Shown: piece by piece, positions 36,665 through 45,433 of the stretch
Numbering within the stretch: position 1 is the first letter of the stretch
How the letters are laid out: each line of letters starts with the position of its first letter
Assembly (NCBI RefSeq): GCF_027257875.1
Contig: NZ_JAPVQY010000021.1
Span: forward strand, 52,406-116,405
DNA: 64,000 bases
Reading direction: 5' to 3'
From: Burkholderia sp. IMCC1007
Lineage (GTDB): Bacteria > Pseudomonadota > Gammaproteobacteria > Burkholderiales > Burkholderiaceae
Notes under the pieces: model-generated
The model's database searches: none
What the model saw: only the letters and a program-made list of their open reading frames with translations
What the model was told of the DNA's origin: nothing
Program-made: the position numbers and the translations under genes

Positions 36665-37024
36665 ATGAACAAATTCGTCGGCAAACACGTCGTTGTCGCA
36701 GCGCTCGTGGCGCTCGCGGGCAGCGCGCAGGCGGCCGGTGTGGTCGGCAACCCGAAGGACGGAGCGGGCAAGGCCGCCATGTGTATCGGTTGCCACGGCA
36801 TCCAGGATTACCGCGCAGCCTACCCGGAGGTCTACCGGGTGCCCGTCATCGGCGGCCAGAACCAGCAATACCTCGAGAACGCGCTGAAGGCCTACCGCAA
36901 GAAGGATCGTCACTTCCCGTCGATGAACGCGATCGCCGGCTCGCTGACCGACCAGGACATCGCGGATCTGTCGGCGTACTACGCCGCCCAGAAGGCCGAC
37001 ACGAAGGACAACCCCTACAAGTAA
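36665..37024 (+). CDS. Class I cytochrome c (c553-like), exported
   Basis: A 119-residue periplasmic cytochrome. A signal peptide (KHVVVAALVALAGSAQAAG) is followed by the single heme site CIGCHG near residue 40 and the axial methionine region PSMNAIAGSLTDQDIADLSAYYA. It likely carries electrons to a terminal oxidase or other periplasmic enzyme. A second, similar cytochrome gene follows after 40 bases, so the two form a pair. Confidence 0.94.
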   Translation: MNKFVGKHVVVAALVALAGSAQAAGVVGNPKDGAGKAAMCIGCHGIQDYRAAYPEVYRVPVIGGQNQQYLENALKAYRKKDRHFPSMNAIAGSLTDQDIADLSAYYAAQKADTKDNPYK

Positions 37025-37064
37025 AGCGCGCGCCGCCGATCTCACCGGCGGGACAGGAGCATTC

Positions 37065-37421
37065 ATGAACAACGCATTCAAGACGGCGGCGGTTGCACTG
37101 GCTGCCGGCCTCGCGATCGGTACCGCGCATGCGGCGGACACGTCGAAGGGCAAGGATCTGGTCGAATCGCACAACTGCGCGGCCTGCCACGGCGCGCAGC
37201 TGAACCAGCCGATCAACGCCGAATATCCGCGCCTCGCGGGCCAGCACGCCGACTACCTCGTCTGGGCGATGCGCCAGTACCAGATGGGCCTGACCAACCC
37301 GCTGCTCGGTCGCAACAACGCGATCATGCAGGCACAGGTCCAGAACCTGTCGGTCAGCGACATGAAGGACATCGCGGCCTACATCGAGTCGCTCAAGGGC
37401 GACCTCGTGTTCAAGAAGTAA
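37065..37421 (+). CDS. Class I cytochrome c, exported, second of a pair
   Basis: A 118-residue cytochrome with signal peptide (TAAVALAAGLAIGTAHAAD), heme site CAACHG near residue 40, YPRLAGQHADYLVWAMRQYQ, and a distal methionine in AIMQAQVQNLSVSDMKDIAAYIESL. GGGACAGGAGC precedes the ATG. Its similarity to the preceding gene suggests an old tandem duplication or a two-cytochrome electron relay. A terminator follows. Confidence 0.94.
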   Translation: MNNAFKTAAVALAAGLAIGTAHAADTSKGKDLVESHNCAACHGAQLNQPINAEYPRLAGQHADYLVWAMRQYQMGLTNPLLGRNNAIMQAQVQNLSVSDMKDIAAYIESLKGDLVFKK

Positions 37422-37455
37422 GCGCGACGGGCCTTGCCGGCCCGCGCAGCACAAG

Positions 37456-37483
37456 TACCCCGCGCACGGCGGGGTATTTTTTT
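37456..37483 (+). terminator. Intrinsic terminator after cytochrome c pair
   Basis: TACCCCGC (37456-37463) pairs with GCGGGGTA (37469-37476) across a five-base loop and is followed by a run of T. The stem is short but perfect. Confidence 0.9.
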
Positions 37484-37525
37484 GTCCGCGCTTTCGTTCG
37501 CGTTCGCGGCCCGGCGCCGCGCCGC

Positions 37526-37960
37526 TCAGTCGCGCGATGCGCGACGCAGGATGCGCTGCAGGTACGCGTCCGTATCGGGCGGCGTGCCGGTGCGCTGCGC
37601 GTCCCAGATCGTCTCGCCGAGGCATTCCATGATCACGTGCTGCGCTTCGTGAGTCGAGTCGAGCTTCGCGGCCAGCTTGTCGTGCGCGGCGCGGATGCCG
37701 GGCGGCTGGTCGATCGACAGCTGCTCGCTGATCGCGAGGTGCATCGACAGGTGCAGGAACGGGTTCGTGCGGCCTTCCTCGGGCGTGTAGTTGCGCGCGG
37801 CCGCGCCGTCGGCGTCCGCGAGGTCGGCGTGGTATTCGGGGTGCTCGACGATCCAGTCGGCTGCCATCGCTTCCAGCGGCGTCAGGATCTCGCCGGCGCG
37901 CTGCTTGCGCCAGGTTTCGGTGAAAAAGCGGCGGACTTCGTCGCGACTCGGATTGAACAT
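37526..37960 (-). CDS. DUF1841 family protein
   Basis: A 144-residue soluble protein starting MFNPSRDEVRRFFTETWRKQ, with TPLEAMAADWIVEHPEYHADL and NPFLHLSMHLAISEQLSIDQPPGI, the hallmark blocks of DUF1841 in beta- and gamma-proteobacteria. The histidines in FLHLSMHL and THEAQHVIMECLGE suggest a metal site, which is inference. Function is unknown. It is convergent with the cytochrome pair. The frame is open upstream but homology starts at this ATG. Confidence 0.93.
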   Translation of the reverse strand: MFNPSRDEVRRFFTETWRKQRAGEILTPLEAMAADWIVEHPEYHADLADADGAAARNYTPEEGRTNPFLHLSMHLAISEQLSIDQPPGIRAAHDKLAAKLDSTHEAQHVIMECLGETIWDAQRTGTPPDTDAYLQRILRRASRD

Positions 37961-38179
37961 GGTGGGGAAACGTCGTGATTCGGGCGGCGTCATGCCGCGT
38001 CGGGCATTGTACGCCGGGTCGGCGCGCGGCGCTGGCGACGGCCGCGAGACGGCGTGCGGCTGGCGACGCGCGCGGCCGCCTGCGGCCGCACCGCGCAACG
38101 GGTAAGCGCCGACTAGGCTGCCGGCCGCCGCGCCGCTACACTCCGACGACATCCGTCGCCGCGCTCACGCCGTTTCATC

Positions 38180-39109
38180 ATGTCCACTACCGCCCGCTTA
38201 CCGTCCGCCGCGCTGCAAGGCGCGCTCTACGTCGCGTTGTCCGCCGTCGCGTTCGGCGCGATGGCGATCTTCGGCCGCTATGCGTATGCGGCAGGCGTCG
38301 ACGTGCTCGGCTTGCTGATCGTGCGCTTCGCGATCGGCGGCGCGGTGCTCGCCGCGATCGCGCGTCACCGCCGCGTCGCGTGGCCGCGCGGCCGCACGCT
38401 CGTGCCGCTCGCCGCGATGGGCGCGCTCGGCTACGTCGGACAGTCGTTCTGCTACTTCAGCGCGCTCCAGCATGCGCAGGCGAGCCTCGTCGCGCTGCTG
38501 CTGTACCTGTATCCGGCCTTCGTCACGCTGCTCGCCGCGTGGTGGCTCGGCGAGCGCCTCACGCGCGCGAAGGCCGTCGCGCTCGTGCTCTGTGTCGCGG
38601 GCTCCGCGCTGATGGTGGGCGGCGGTCACGGCGAGCCGCTCGGCATCGCGCTCGCGCTGGCGGCCGCGGTGATCTATTCGCTGTACATCGTCGGCGGCAC
38701 GAAGGCGACGCGCGGCGTCGATCCGCTCGCGACCACCGCGATCATCTGCCTGTCGGCGACCGCGACGCTCGTCGCGATCGCGCTCGTGCGGACCACGCTG
38801 TTCGGCACGCCGCCGCGCTGGCCGGCGACGGCCGGCGGCTGGGCGTCGATGTTCGCGATCGCGCTGGTGTCGACGGTCGCGGCGATGCTCGCGTTCTTTG
38901 CCGGGCTCGAGCGGCTCGGCGCGGCGCGCACGTCGATGCTGTCGACGCTCGAACCGGTCGTGACGGTCGCGCTCGCGGCGCTGCTGTTCGGCGAAGCGCT
39001 GTCGCCGCTGCAGTGGGCGGGCGGCGTCGCGATTCTCGCGGCCGTGCTGGCGCTCGTGCGCGCAGGCGGCGCGGCAGCCGACGACGCGACCGCGACGTCG
39101 AACGCATAG
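38180..39109 (+). CDS. EamA family (DMT) transporter
   Basis: A 309-residue protein with ten hydrophobic helices in two EamA repeats (ALSAVAFGAMAIFGRYAYAAG opens the first, and LALAAAVIYSLYIVGGTKATRG opens the second). The second repeat ends with MLSTLEPVVTVALAALLFGEALSPLQ, a family signature. Substrate unknown. It stands alone, divergent from DUF1841. A direct repeat of about 26 bp begins two bases after its stop codon. Confidence 0.93.
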   Translation: MSTTARLPSAALQGALYVALSAVAFGAMAIFGRYAYAAGVDVLGLLIVRFAIGGAVLAAIARHRRVAWPRGRTLVPLAAMGALGYVGQSFCYFSALQHAQASLVALLLYLYPAFVTLLAAWWLGERLTRAKAVALVLCVAGSALMVGGGHGEPLGIALALAAAVIYSLYIVGGTKATRGVDPLATTAIICLSATATLVAIALVRTTLFGTPPRWPATAGGWASMFAIALVSTVAAMLAFFAGLERLGAARTSMLSTLEPVVTVALAALLFGEALSPLQWAGGVAILAAVLALVRAGGAAADDATATSNA

Positions 39110-39110
39110 C

Positions 39111-39163
39111 GGGAAAAGGGGAAGGGGCAACGCCGCAGGGAAAGGGGAAAGGGCAACGCCGCA
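39111..39163. repeat. Two-copy 26/27-bp tandem direct repeat after EamA gene
   Basis: 39111-39137 and 39138-39163 are near-identical purine-rich units ending in GGGCAACGCCGCA; they differ by small indels in the G/A runs. No coding role. Confidence 0.8.
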
Positions 39164-39248
39164 GGCGCCGCAACGGGGGCCTGCGACTCGTGCCGCGCAC
39201 GGCGCGGGCGGCACCGCGCCGGCGCGACGAGTCAACGGTGGCTGACGC

Positions 39249-39893
39249 TCAGTCGTTCGGCGGCGGCGTCTTCGGCCTGAATTCGCACAGCGGCTCGATC
39301 GCGCAGTGCCAGCATTCGGGCTTGCGCGCCTTGCACACATAGCGGCCGTGCAGGATCAGCCAGTGATGCGCGTCCTGCAGGAATTCCTTCGGCGTGAACT
39401 TCTCCAGAGCGGTTTCGACGGCCTTCACGTCCTTGCCCGGTGCGAGCCCCGTGCGGTTCGCCACGCGGAAGATGTGCGTGTCGACCGCGATCGTCGGATG
39501 GCCGAACGCGGTGTTCAGCACGACGTTCGCGGTCTTGCGGCCGACGCCCGGCAGGCTTTCGAGCGCTTCGCGATCGGCCGGCACCTCGCCGTCGTAGCGC
39601 TCGAGCAGGATCCGGCACGCCGCGACGACGTTCTTCGCCTTGGTCCGGTACAGCCCGATCGTCTTGATGTAGTCGGCGACGCCTTCTTCACCCAGCGCGA
39701 CGATTTGTCGCGGGGTGTTCGCAACCGGGAACATCTTCCGCATCGCCTTGTTGACCGACACGTCGGTCGCCTGTGCGGACAGCATCACCGCGATCAGCAG
39801 TTCGAACGGCGTCGTGTATTCGAGCTCGGTCGTCGGATGCGGATTGAGGCTTTGCAGCGTTTCGTAGATCGCGCGTCGTTTGCTGGCGTTCAT
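39249..39893 (-). CDS. nth: Endonuclease III
   Basis: Bifunctional DNA glycosylase/AP lyase removing oxidised pyrimidines. The 214-residue product has the helix-hairpin-helix [17 protein letters not shown] with the catalytic lysine, the aspartate in [11 protein letters not shown], and a C-terminal iron-sulfur cluster motif C-x6-C-x2-C-x5-C ([17 protein letters not shown]). Start overlaps the rnfB stop by four bases, giving a coupled rnfB-nth unit. Confidence 0.97.
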   Translation of the reverse strand: MNASKRRAIYETLQSLNPHPTTELEYTTPFELLIAVMLSAQATDVSVNKAMRKMFPVANTPRQIVALGEEGVADYIKTIGLYRTKAKNVVAACRILLERYDGEVPADREALESLPGVGRKTANVVLNTAFGHPTIAVDTHIFRVANRTGLAPGKDVKAVETALEKFTPKEFLQDAHHWLILHGRYVCKARKPECWHCAIEPLCEFRPKTPPPND

Positions 39894-40753
39894 GGCGTGT
39901 CGTTGTCGGGCGGCGTGGATGTGCCGCTCGGGTCGTCGCGGCCTTCGGCGTCGCGCTGCGCCTGCTGCTCGGCGAGCCGCTTGCGGCGCGCTTCGGCCGC
40001 ATCGATCTGGGCCTGCACGGCCGTGCTCACGCCTTCGGTGTTTTTCGGCCCGGCACCTTGCGCGGACAGCTCTTCCTTCTTCTTGCGTGCACGTTCGAGC
40101 GCGGCGGCGATGATCGCGCGTTTCTTCGCGTCGGCGTCGTCGGCCGGGGCGGTGCTCGGCGCGGCCGGCTGCATGTCGGACGGCCCGGCAGCCGGCGCGG
40201 GTTTCGCCGCGCGACGTGCGGCGGCGCGCGCTTCGGCGGCCTCTCGCTCACTGCGTTGGCGCGCGAGCCGGCGGTCGTGGCGTTCGCGTGCGGCATCCGC
40301 CTGTGCCTGCGACCACGCGTCCCAGCCGGTGCGCTCGCCGGTCACGGGTACCATCGCGATGCAGTCGACCGGGCACGGCGGCACGCACAGGTCGCAGCCG
40401 GTGCACAGCGACTCGACGATCGTGTGCATTTGCTTCGGTGCACCGACGATCGCGTCGACCGGGCACGCCTGCATGCACAGCGTGCAGCCGATGCACAGGT
40501 TCTCGTCGATGAAGGCGACGGCGCGCGGATGTTCGCTGCCGTTGACGGGGTTCAGCGGGATCACGGGCTTGCCGAGCAGGCCGGCGAGGCGTGCGATGCC
40601 TTCGGCGCCGCCGGGCGGGCACTGGTTGTAGTTCGCGTCGCCGGCGGCGATGGCCTCGGCGTATGGACGACAGCCGTTATAGCCGCACTTCGTGCATTGC
40701 GTCTGGGGAAGCAGATCTTCGATGCGATCTGCGAGGGTCTTGGAATCGGTCAC
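39890..40753 (-). CDS. rnfB: RnfB-like ferredoxin (orphan, soluble)
   Basis: About 287 residues from a GTG start giving [20 protein letters not shown]; an ATG at 40849 would add 32 residues. It has an Fe4S4 domain with C-x2-C-x4-C (CTKCGYNGC) and a fourth cysteine in NQCPPGG, then two ferredoxin motifs ([16 protein letters not shown] and [16 protein letters not shown]). A long Ala/Arg/Lys-rich tail of about 130 residues ends the protein. The N-terminal membrane helix of classical RnfB is absent and no other rnf genes are present. It is coupled to nth, as in complete rnf-nth operons. The redox partner is unknown. Confidence 0.92.
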   Translation of the reverse strand: MTDSKTLADRIEDLLPQTQCTKCGYNGCRPYAEAIAAGDANYNQCPPGGAEGIARLAGLLGKPVIPLNPVNGSEHPRAVAFIDENLCIGCTLCMQACPVDAIVGAPKQMHTIVESLCTGCDLCVPPCPVDCIAMVPVTGERTGWDAWSQAQADAARERHDRRLARQRSEREAAEARAAARRAAKPAPAAGPSDMQPAAPSTAPADDADAKKRAIIAAALERARKKKEELSAQGAGPKNTEGVSTAVQAQIDAAEARRKRLAEQQAQRDAEGRDDPSGTSTPPDNDTP

Positions 40754-41005
40754 GGTGACAACGGGCGCAGCGGCGCCGACTGGCTGTCGGCCGCGTCTGG
40801 CGCGGCCGGAAAGGTTTGCCAAAGCTCGATTATCGCCGATTTCCCGCATTGCGCTGGACGCCGTCTGTGCGCATAATCAAACCGCTTTTTTGCAGGGGCT
40901 CAGCAGGAGGGCGGCCGCAGGCGGCGCGCCTGTTCCACGGCAGTCGGCGCCGAGGCGGTGGGGGTGCCGGTCCGGATCACGCGGCTCACATAGCAAAACG
41001 CCACC

Positions 41006-41638
41006 ATGAATCAGCCAAAAATCAAAAGAGATCCTGAAGGTACGCGCCGCCGCATTCTGATGGCGGCAGCCGAAGAATTCGCGAGTGGAGGGCTGTTCGG
41101 CGCGCGCGTCGACCAGATCGCCCGCCGGGCCGAAACCAACGAGCGGATGCTCTATTACTATTTCGGCAGCAAGGAACAGCTGTTTACGGCCGTGCTCGAG
41201 CACGCGTTCTCCGCGCTGACCGAGGCCGAGCGCGTGCTCGATCTCGATGGCGTCGCGCCTGTCGAAGCCGTCACGCGGCTCGCGCATTTCGTGTGGGATT
41301 ACTACCGCGACCACCCGGAGCTGCTGAGGCTCATCAACAACGAGAACCTGCACGAAGCGCGCTATCTGCACAAGTCGACGCGGATCCGCGAGATGATGTC
41401 GCCGATCGTCGCGAAGCTGGGCAACGTGCTGACGCGCGGCCAGAAGGCCGGGCTGTTTCGCAGCGATGTCGATCCGCTGCGCTTCTACGTGACGCTGTCG
41501 GGGCTCGGCTACTACATCGTGTCGAACCGCTTCACGCTCGCCGCGACGCTCGGCCGCGACTTCAGCGAAGCCGACGAGCGCGCGGAGATGGTCAGGATGA
41601 ACACCGAGGTACTGCTTGCGTATCTGCTGCGGCGCTGA
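41006..41638 (+). CDS. TetR family transcriptional regulator
   Basis: A 210-residue TetR-type repressor with helix-turn-helix at about residues 12-60 (RRRILMAAAEEFASGGLFGA, then VDQIARRAETNERMLYYYFG). The helical ligand domain over residues 75-205 is of the type with LRLINNENLHEARYL. Target genes are not evident; the nearest neighbours are the divergent rnfB and the convergent PHB depolymerase gene. A bidirectional terminator follows. Confidence 0.94.
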   Translation: MNQPKIKRDPEGTRRRILMAAAEEFASGGLFGARVDQIARRAETNERMLYYYFGSKEQLFTAVLEHAFSALTEAERVLDLDGVAPVEAVTRLAHFVWDYYRDHPELLRLINNENLHEARYLHKSTRIREMMSPIVAKLGNVLTRGQKAGLFRSDVDPLRFYVTLSGLGYYIVSNRFTLAATLGRDFSEADERAEMVRMNTEVLLAYLLRR

Positions 41639-41690
41639 GCGACGCACCCACGAACCGATGAGCCGCCGGCTCGCGATCGCCGGACAAAAA

Positions 41691-41725
41691 AACGCCGCCG
41701 TGCGCAAGCAACGGCGGCGTTTTTG
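41691..41725. terminator. Bidirectional terminator between tetR-type gene and phaZ
   Basis: AACGCCGCCGT (41691-41701) pairs with ACGGCGGCGTT (41711-41721), with T on the plus-strand side and a run of A (T on the minus strand) on the other. It serves both convergent genes. Confidence 0.92.
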
Positions 41726-41742
41726 CGTCGGAACGCGGTGCG

Positions 41743-43230
41743 TCAGGCGGCCTTGCGGGCTCGCAGGGCCTTCGCGCGCGTGCCGCCTGCGCGTTTCGCG
41801 GCGGGCGCGGGCTTCGCGGCCGGCGTCCTGGCGGGAGCGACGGCCACGGCCGGCGCTTTCGCGCGCGTGCGTTTCGCGGCGGCTGCGCGCGCCGTCGTTT
41901 CCGGCTGTGGCGCGGCGGCCGGCACGCCGCCGATCGCGGTCGCGTCCTGTGCATCGACCGGCAGCTTCGCCGCGCCGTCCTTCGGGTCCGCCGCGTGCTC
42001 GCGGATGAAGTCGCGCAGTTGCGGGTAGATGATCGTGCGCCAGCGGCGGCCCGAGAAGATCCCGTAGTGACCGCACTTCTCGGCGGTCAGGCTGCGGCGA
42101 TCGTCTTGCGGAATGCCCGTGCACAGCTCGTGCGCGACGTGCGTCTGGCCGCTGCCCGAGATGTCGTCGAGTTCGCCTTCGATCGTCATCAATGCGGTGT
42201 GCTTGATGTCCTGCGGACGCACGCGTTCACCTTCGACGTCCCACGTGCCTTCCGCGAGCCGGAATTCCTGGAACACGACGCGAATCGTCTCGAGGTAATA
42301 CTCGGCAGCCATGTCGAGCACCGCGTTGTACTCGTCGTAGAACTGACGGTGCGCTTCGGCGTCCTCTTCGTCGCCGCGCAGCAGGCTCTGGTAGAAGTCC
42401 CAGTGCGATTGCGCGTGGCGTTCCGGGTTCATTGCGACGAAGCCCGTGTGCTGCAGGAAGCCCGGATACACCTGGCGGCCTTCGCCCGGATAGTTCGCGG
42501 GCACCGTGTGGATCACGTTGTTCTCGAACCATGCGGTCGAGTGTTGCGTGGCCAGCGAGTTCACCGACGTCGGGCTGCGGCGCGCATCGATCGGGCCGCC
42601 CATCATCGTCATCGTGAGCGGCGTGTCCTCGCCGCGGCTCGCCATCAGCGAGATCGCCGCGAGCACCGGCACCGTCGGCTGGCACACGGAGATCACGTGC
42701 AGGTTGCGCGCGCCGATGTGACGGATGAATTCCTGGATGTACGCGATGTAGTCGTGCAGGTGGAACGGGCCGACCTCGACCGGCACCATCCGCGCGTCGA
42801 TCCAGTCGGTGATGTACACCTTGTGATCCTGCAGCAGCGTGCGCACGGTGTCGCGCAGCAGCGTCGAGTGGTGGCCCGACAGCGGCGCGCAGACCAGCAC
42901 GACCGGTTCGTCCTTCAACTGCGTGACGGCGTCGGCGTCGTCCGAATAGCGCTTGAAGCGCAGCAGGCGGCAGAACGGCTTCTCGATGATCGTCTGCTCG
43001 ACGATCGGGATGTTATGGCCGTCCTTGACGATCTGATGAAGGTTGAATTCGGGCTTCTCGTAGTCCTTGCCGAGCCGGTACATCAGTTCGTACGCGGCCG
43101 CCATCCGCGTCGCGCCGGGCATCAGCGAGAACGGGCTGGAGGGATTGGCGAACGATTTGGAAGCGGCCTGGGCCCAGGCCGTGAGCGGGCTCAGCATGGC
43201 CCGCTGGAATTCGTGCAATTGGTAAAGCAT
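41743..43230 (-). CDS. phaZ: Intracellular polyhydroxybutyrate depolymerase
   Basis: A 495-residue depolymerase that mobilises stored PHB in the cytoplasm. The catalytic triad falls at C183 (VISVCQPTVPVL), D355 (EGELDD) and H388 (EKCGHYG), the same positions as in Ralstonia eutropha PhaZa1, which uses cysteine instead of serine as nucleophile. There is no signal peptide. The last 70 residues form an Ala/Pro/Lys/Arg-rich tail (KRTRAKAPAVAVAPARTPAA onward) resembling histone H1-like tails. It ends at a bidirectional terminator. Confidence 0.95.
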   Translation of the reverse strand: MLYQLHEFQRAMLSPLTAWAQAASKSFANPSSPFSLMPGATRMAAAYELMYRLGKDYEKPEFNLHQIVKDGHNIPIVEQTIIEKPFCRLLRFKRYSDDADAVTQLKDEPVVLVCAPLSGHHSTLLRDTVRTLLQDHKVYITDWIDARMVPVEVGPFHLHDYIAYIQEFIRHIGARNLHVISVCQPTVPVLAAISLMASRGEDTPLTMTMMGGPIDARRSPTSVNSLATQHSTAWFENNVIHTVPANYPGEGRQVYPGFLQHTGFVAMNPERHAQSHWDFYQSLLRGDEEDAEAHRQFYDEYNAVLDMAAEYYLETIRVVFQEFRLAEGTWDVEGERVRPQDIKHTALMTIEGELDDISGSGQTHVAHELCTGIPQDDRRSLTAEKCGHYGIFSGRRWRTIIYPQLRDFIREHAADPKDGAAKLPVDAQDATAIGGVPAAAPQPETTARAAAAKRTRAKAPAVAVAPARTPAAKPAPAAKRAGGTRAKALRARKAA

Positions 43231-43438
43231 GCAGACAACTCCCGCGTGGGGGACGGTGCGGGCGGCGTGGGGCGTCGCGGCGTGCCGTGTGGGTCAGCGA
43301 CCGGCCATGTTGCAGTGCGGCCGGACAATCGAATCGATCATATCGGACAACGATGAATGTTGCAATGCAACAATTGCGCGATTTTTCATCAAACCTTTGC
43401 GAATTGACGTTCTCTGAAGAAGCCGCCCCACCGCCCGA

Positions 43439-45268
43439 TCACCGCCCCGTCGCCACGGCGGGCGCCGGCTGGCCGGCCGCACGCGCCATCGCCTCTTCGT
43501 GGTGCATCAGGTTCATCGCGGTATGCACGAGCGCCACGTGCGAGAACGCCTGTGGGAAATTACCCACGAGCCGCCCGTCCACCGGATCGTATTCCTCGGC
43601 GAGCAGCCCGAGATCGTTCGACAGCGAGAGCAGGCGGCTGAACAGCCGATGTGCGTCGTCGATCCGGCCGAGCAGCGCGTAGTTGTCGACCAGCCAGAAG
43701 CTGCACGCCAGAAACGTGCCTTCGCCGGGCGGCAGGCCGTCGTCGTACTCGGTCGTGCGGTAGCGCATCACGAGCCCGTCGTGCAGCAATTCCCGTTCGA
43801 CAGCATCGACCGTGCCCACGACGCGCGGGTCTTCCGGCGGCAGGAAGCCGAGCAGCGGCATCAGCAGCACGCTCGCGTCGAGTTCGTCGCTGCCGTAGCT
43901 CTGCGCAAATGCCTGCTTGCCTTCATGCCACGCGTTGTCGCATACGTCCGCGTGGATGCGGTCGCGCAGCGCGCGCCAGCGGTCGAGCGAGCCGGGCAGC
44001 CGGAACATCTCGGCCGACTTGATCGCGCGGTCGAACGCGACCCATGCCATCACCTTCGAGAACGTGAAATGGCGGCGGCCGCCGCGCGTTTCCCAGATAC
44101 CCTCGTCGGGCTCCTGCCAGATCTTCTCGAGATGGTCGAGCAGCGAGCACTGCACGGACCACACGGTGTCGTCGGCCTGCAGGCCGCCCACGCGCGCGAG
44201 GTGCAGCGCGGCCATCACTTCGCCGAACACGTCGAGCTGGAGCTGGTTCGCCGCGCCGTTGCCCACGCGCACCGGCTTCGAGTCCTGATAGCCGGGCAGC
44301 CAGTCGAGCTCCATTTCCGGCAGCCGGCGTTCGCCCGCGATCCCGTACATGATCTGAATCTGCTCGGGCGAGCCGGCCATCACGCGGCCAAGCCAGGTGC
44401 GCCACGCGCGCGCCTCGTCGTAGTAGCCGCCGCGCATCAGCGCGAGCAGCGTGATCGTCGCATCGCGCAGCCAGCAATAGCGGTAGTCCCAGTTCCGGTT
44501 GCCGCCGATCTTCTCGGGCAATGACGTGGTGGGTGCGGCGACGATGCCGCCGGTCGGCTCGTACGCGAGCGCCTTCAGCGTGATCAGCGAGCGGCGCACC
44601 GCGGCCGCATAGCGGCCCTGCACCTGGCAGCGCCCCGACCATTCGAGCCAGTAGTTCTCGGTGCGGGCGAGCATCGACAGCGGATCGCGCGCGGGCGGCA
44701 GCCGCAGGTGCGACGCCGCATAACCGAGCGAGAACGGAATGCGTTCGTCGGCGCTCACCGTGAATTCGGCGAGCGTATGCAGGTTCTTGCCGGTGAGCGC
44801 CACCGGCGTGCGCAGCACGACCGTGTCGGGACCGGCGATTGCTTTCATGCCGTTTTCGCGGGACAGCTGCGTGACCCACGGGATCGAGAAACCGTAGTCG
44901 AAGCGCAACACCAGTTCCATGCGCATCTTCATCGTGCCGTGACGGCCGACGACGATCCGCACGAATTCCGACCAGCCGTTGCCGGGTGGCATGAAGTCGA
45001 TCACGGTGACGGCGCCATCGGCGCTCTCGTAATCGGTTTCGAGAATCAGCGTGTCGCCGCGATAGCGGCGCGTGGTGTGCGTGATGGCGGCGTCGGCGGC
45101 CGGCGCGAGCAGCCAGCGGCCGTGCTCGGGGGTGCCGACCAGCGCCGCGAAACAGGCGCCCGAATCGAAGCGGGGCCAGCACAGCCAGTCGACGGAGCCG
45201 TCTTTTGAAACCAGCGCGGCGGTATGGCCGTCGCCGACGAGGGCGTAGTCTTCAATCAAGGCGGGCAT
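43439..45268 (-). CDS. Glycoside hydrolase family 15 protein (glucoamylase/trehalase-like)
   Basis: A 609-residue cytosolic protein. The N-terminal beta domain begins IEDYALVGDGHTAALVSKDG and is followed by an (alpha/alpha)6 barrel. NRNWDYRYCWLRDATITLLAL is the hallmark GH15 block, and LAEEYDPVDGRLVGNFPQAFSH near the C-terminus contains the second acidic site. Members of this bacterial subgroup act on alpha-glucans or trehalose; substrate is not settled. No signal peptide is seen. It is divergent from the lactonase gene. Confidence 0.92.
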   Translation of the reverse strand: MPALIEDYALVGDGHTAALVSKDGSVDWLCWPRFDSGACFAALVGTPEHGRWLLAPAADAAITHTTRRYRGDTLILETDYESADGAVTVIDFMPPGNGWSEFVRIVVGRHGTMKMRMELVLRFDYGFSIPWVTQLSRENGMKAIAGPDTVVLRTPVALTGKNLHTLAEFTVSADERIPFSLGYAASHLRLPPARDPLSMLARTENYWLEWSGRCQVQGRYAAAVRRSLITLKALAYEPTGGIVAAPTTSLPEKIGGNRNWDYRYCWLRDATITLLALMRGGYYDEARAWRTWLGRVMAGSPEQIQIMYGIAGERRLPEMELDWLPGYQDSKPVRVGNGAANQLQLDVFGEVMAALHLARVGGLQADDTVWSVQCSLLDHLEKIWQEPDEGIWETRGGRRHFTFSKVMAWVAFDRAIKSAEMFRLPGSLDRWRALRDRIHADVCDNAWHEGKQAFAQSYGSDELDASVLLMPLLGFLPPEDPRVVGTVDAVERELLHDGLVMRYRTTEYDDGLPPGEGTFLACSFWLVDNYALLGRIDDAHRLFSRLLSLSNDLGLLAEEYDPVDGRLVGNFPQAFSHVALVHTAMNLMHHEEAMARAAGQPAPAVATGR

Positions 45269-45433
45269 GGGCAAGCGGTCCTTGGATATTCGAGTTCACA
45301 ATGCAGGCTGCGGCGCCCGGGCTTCACGTGCCGGCATCGCGCCCCGTATACTTGGCCGGGCGGCGGAGCGCATGGACGGCCGGCGTTTCGTCCTATCTCA
45401 ACACTTGAAGCGACTCGATGCAAGGAGGATTCA

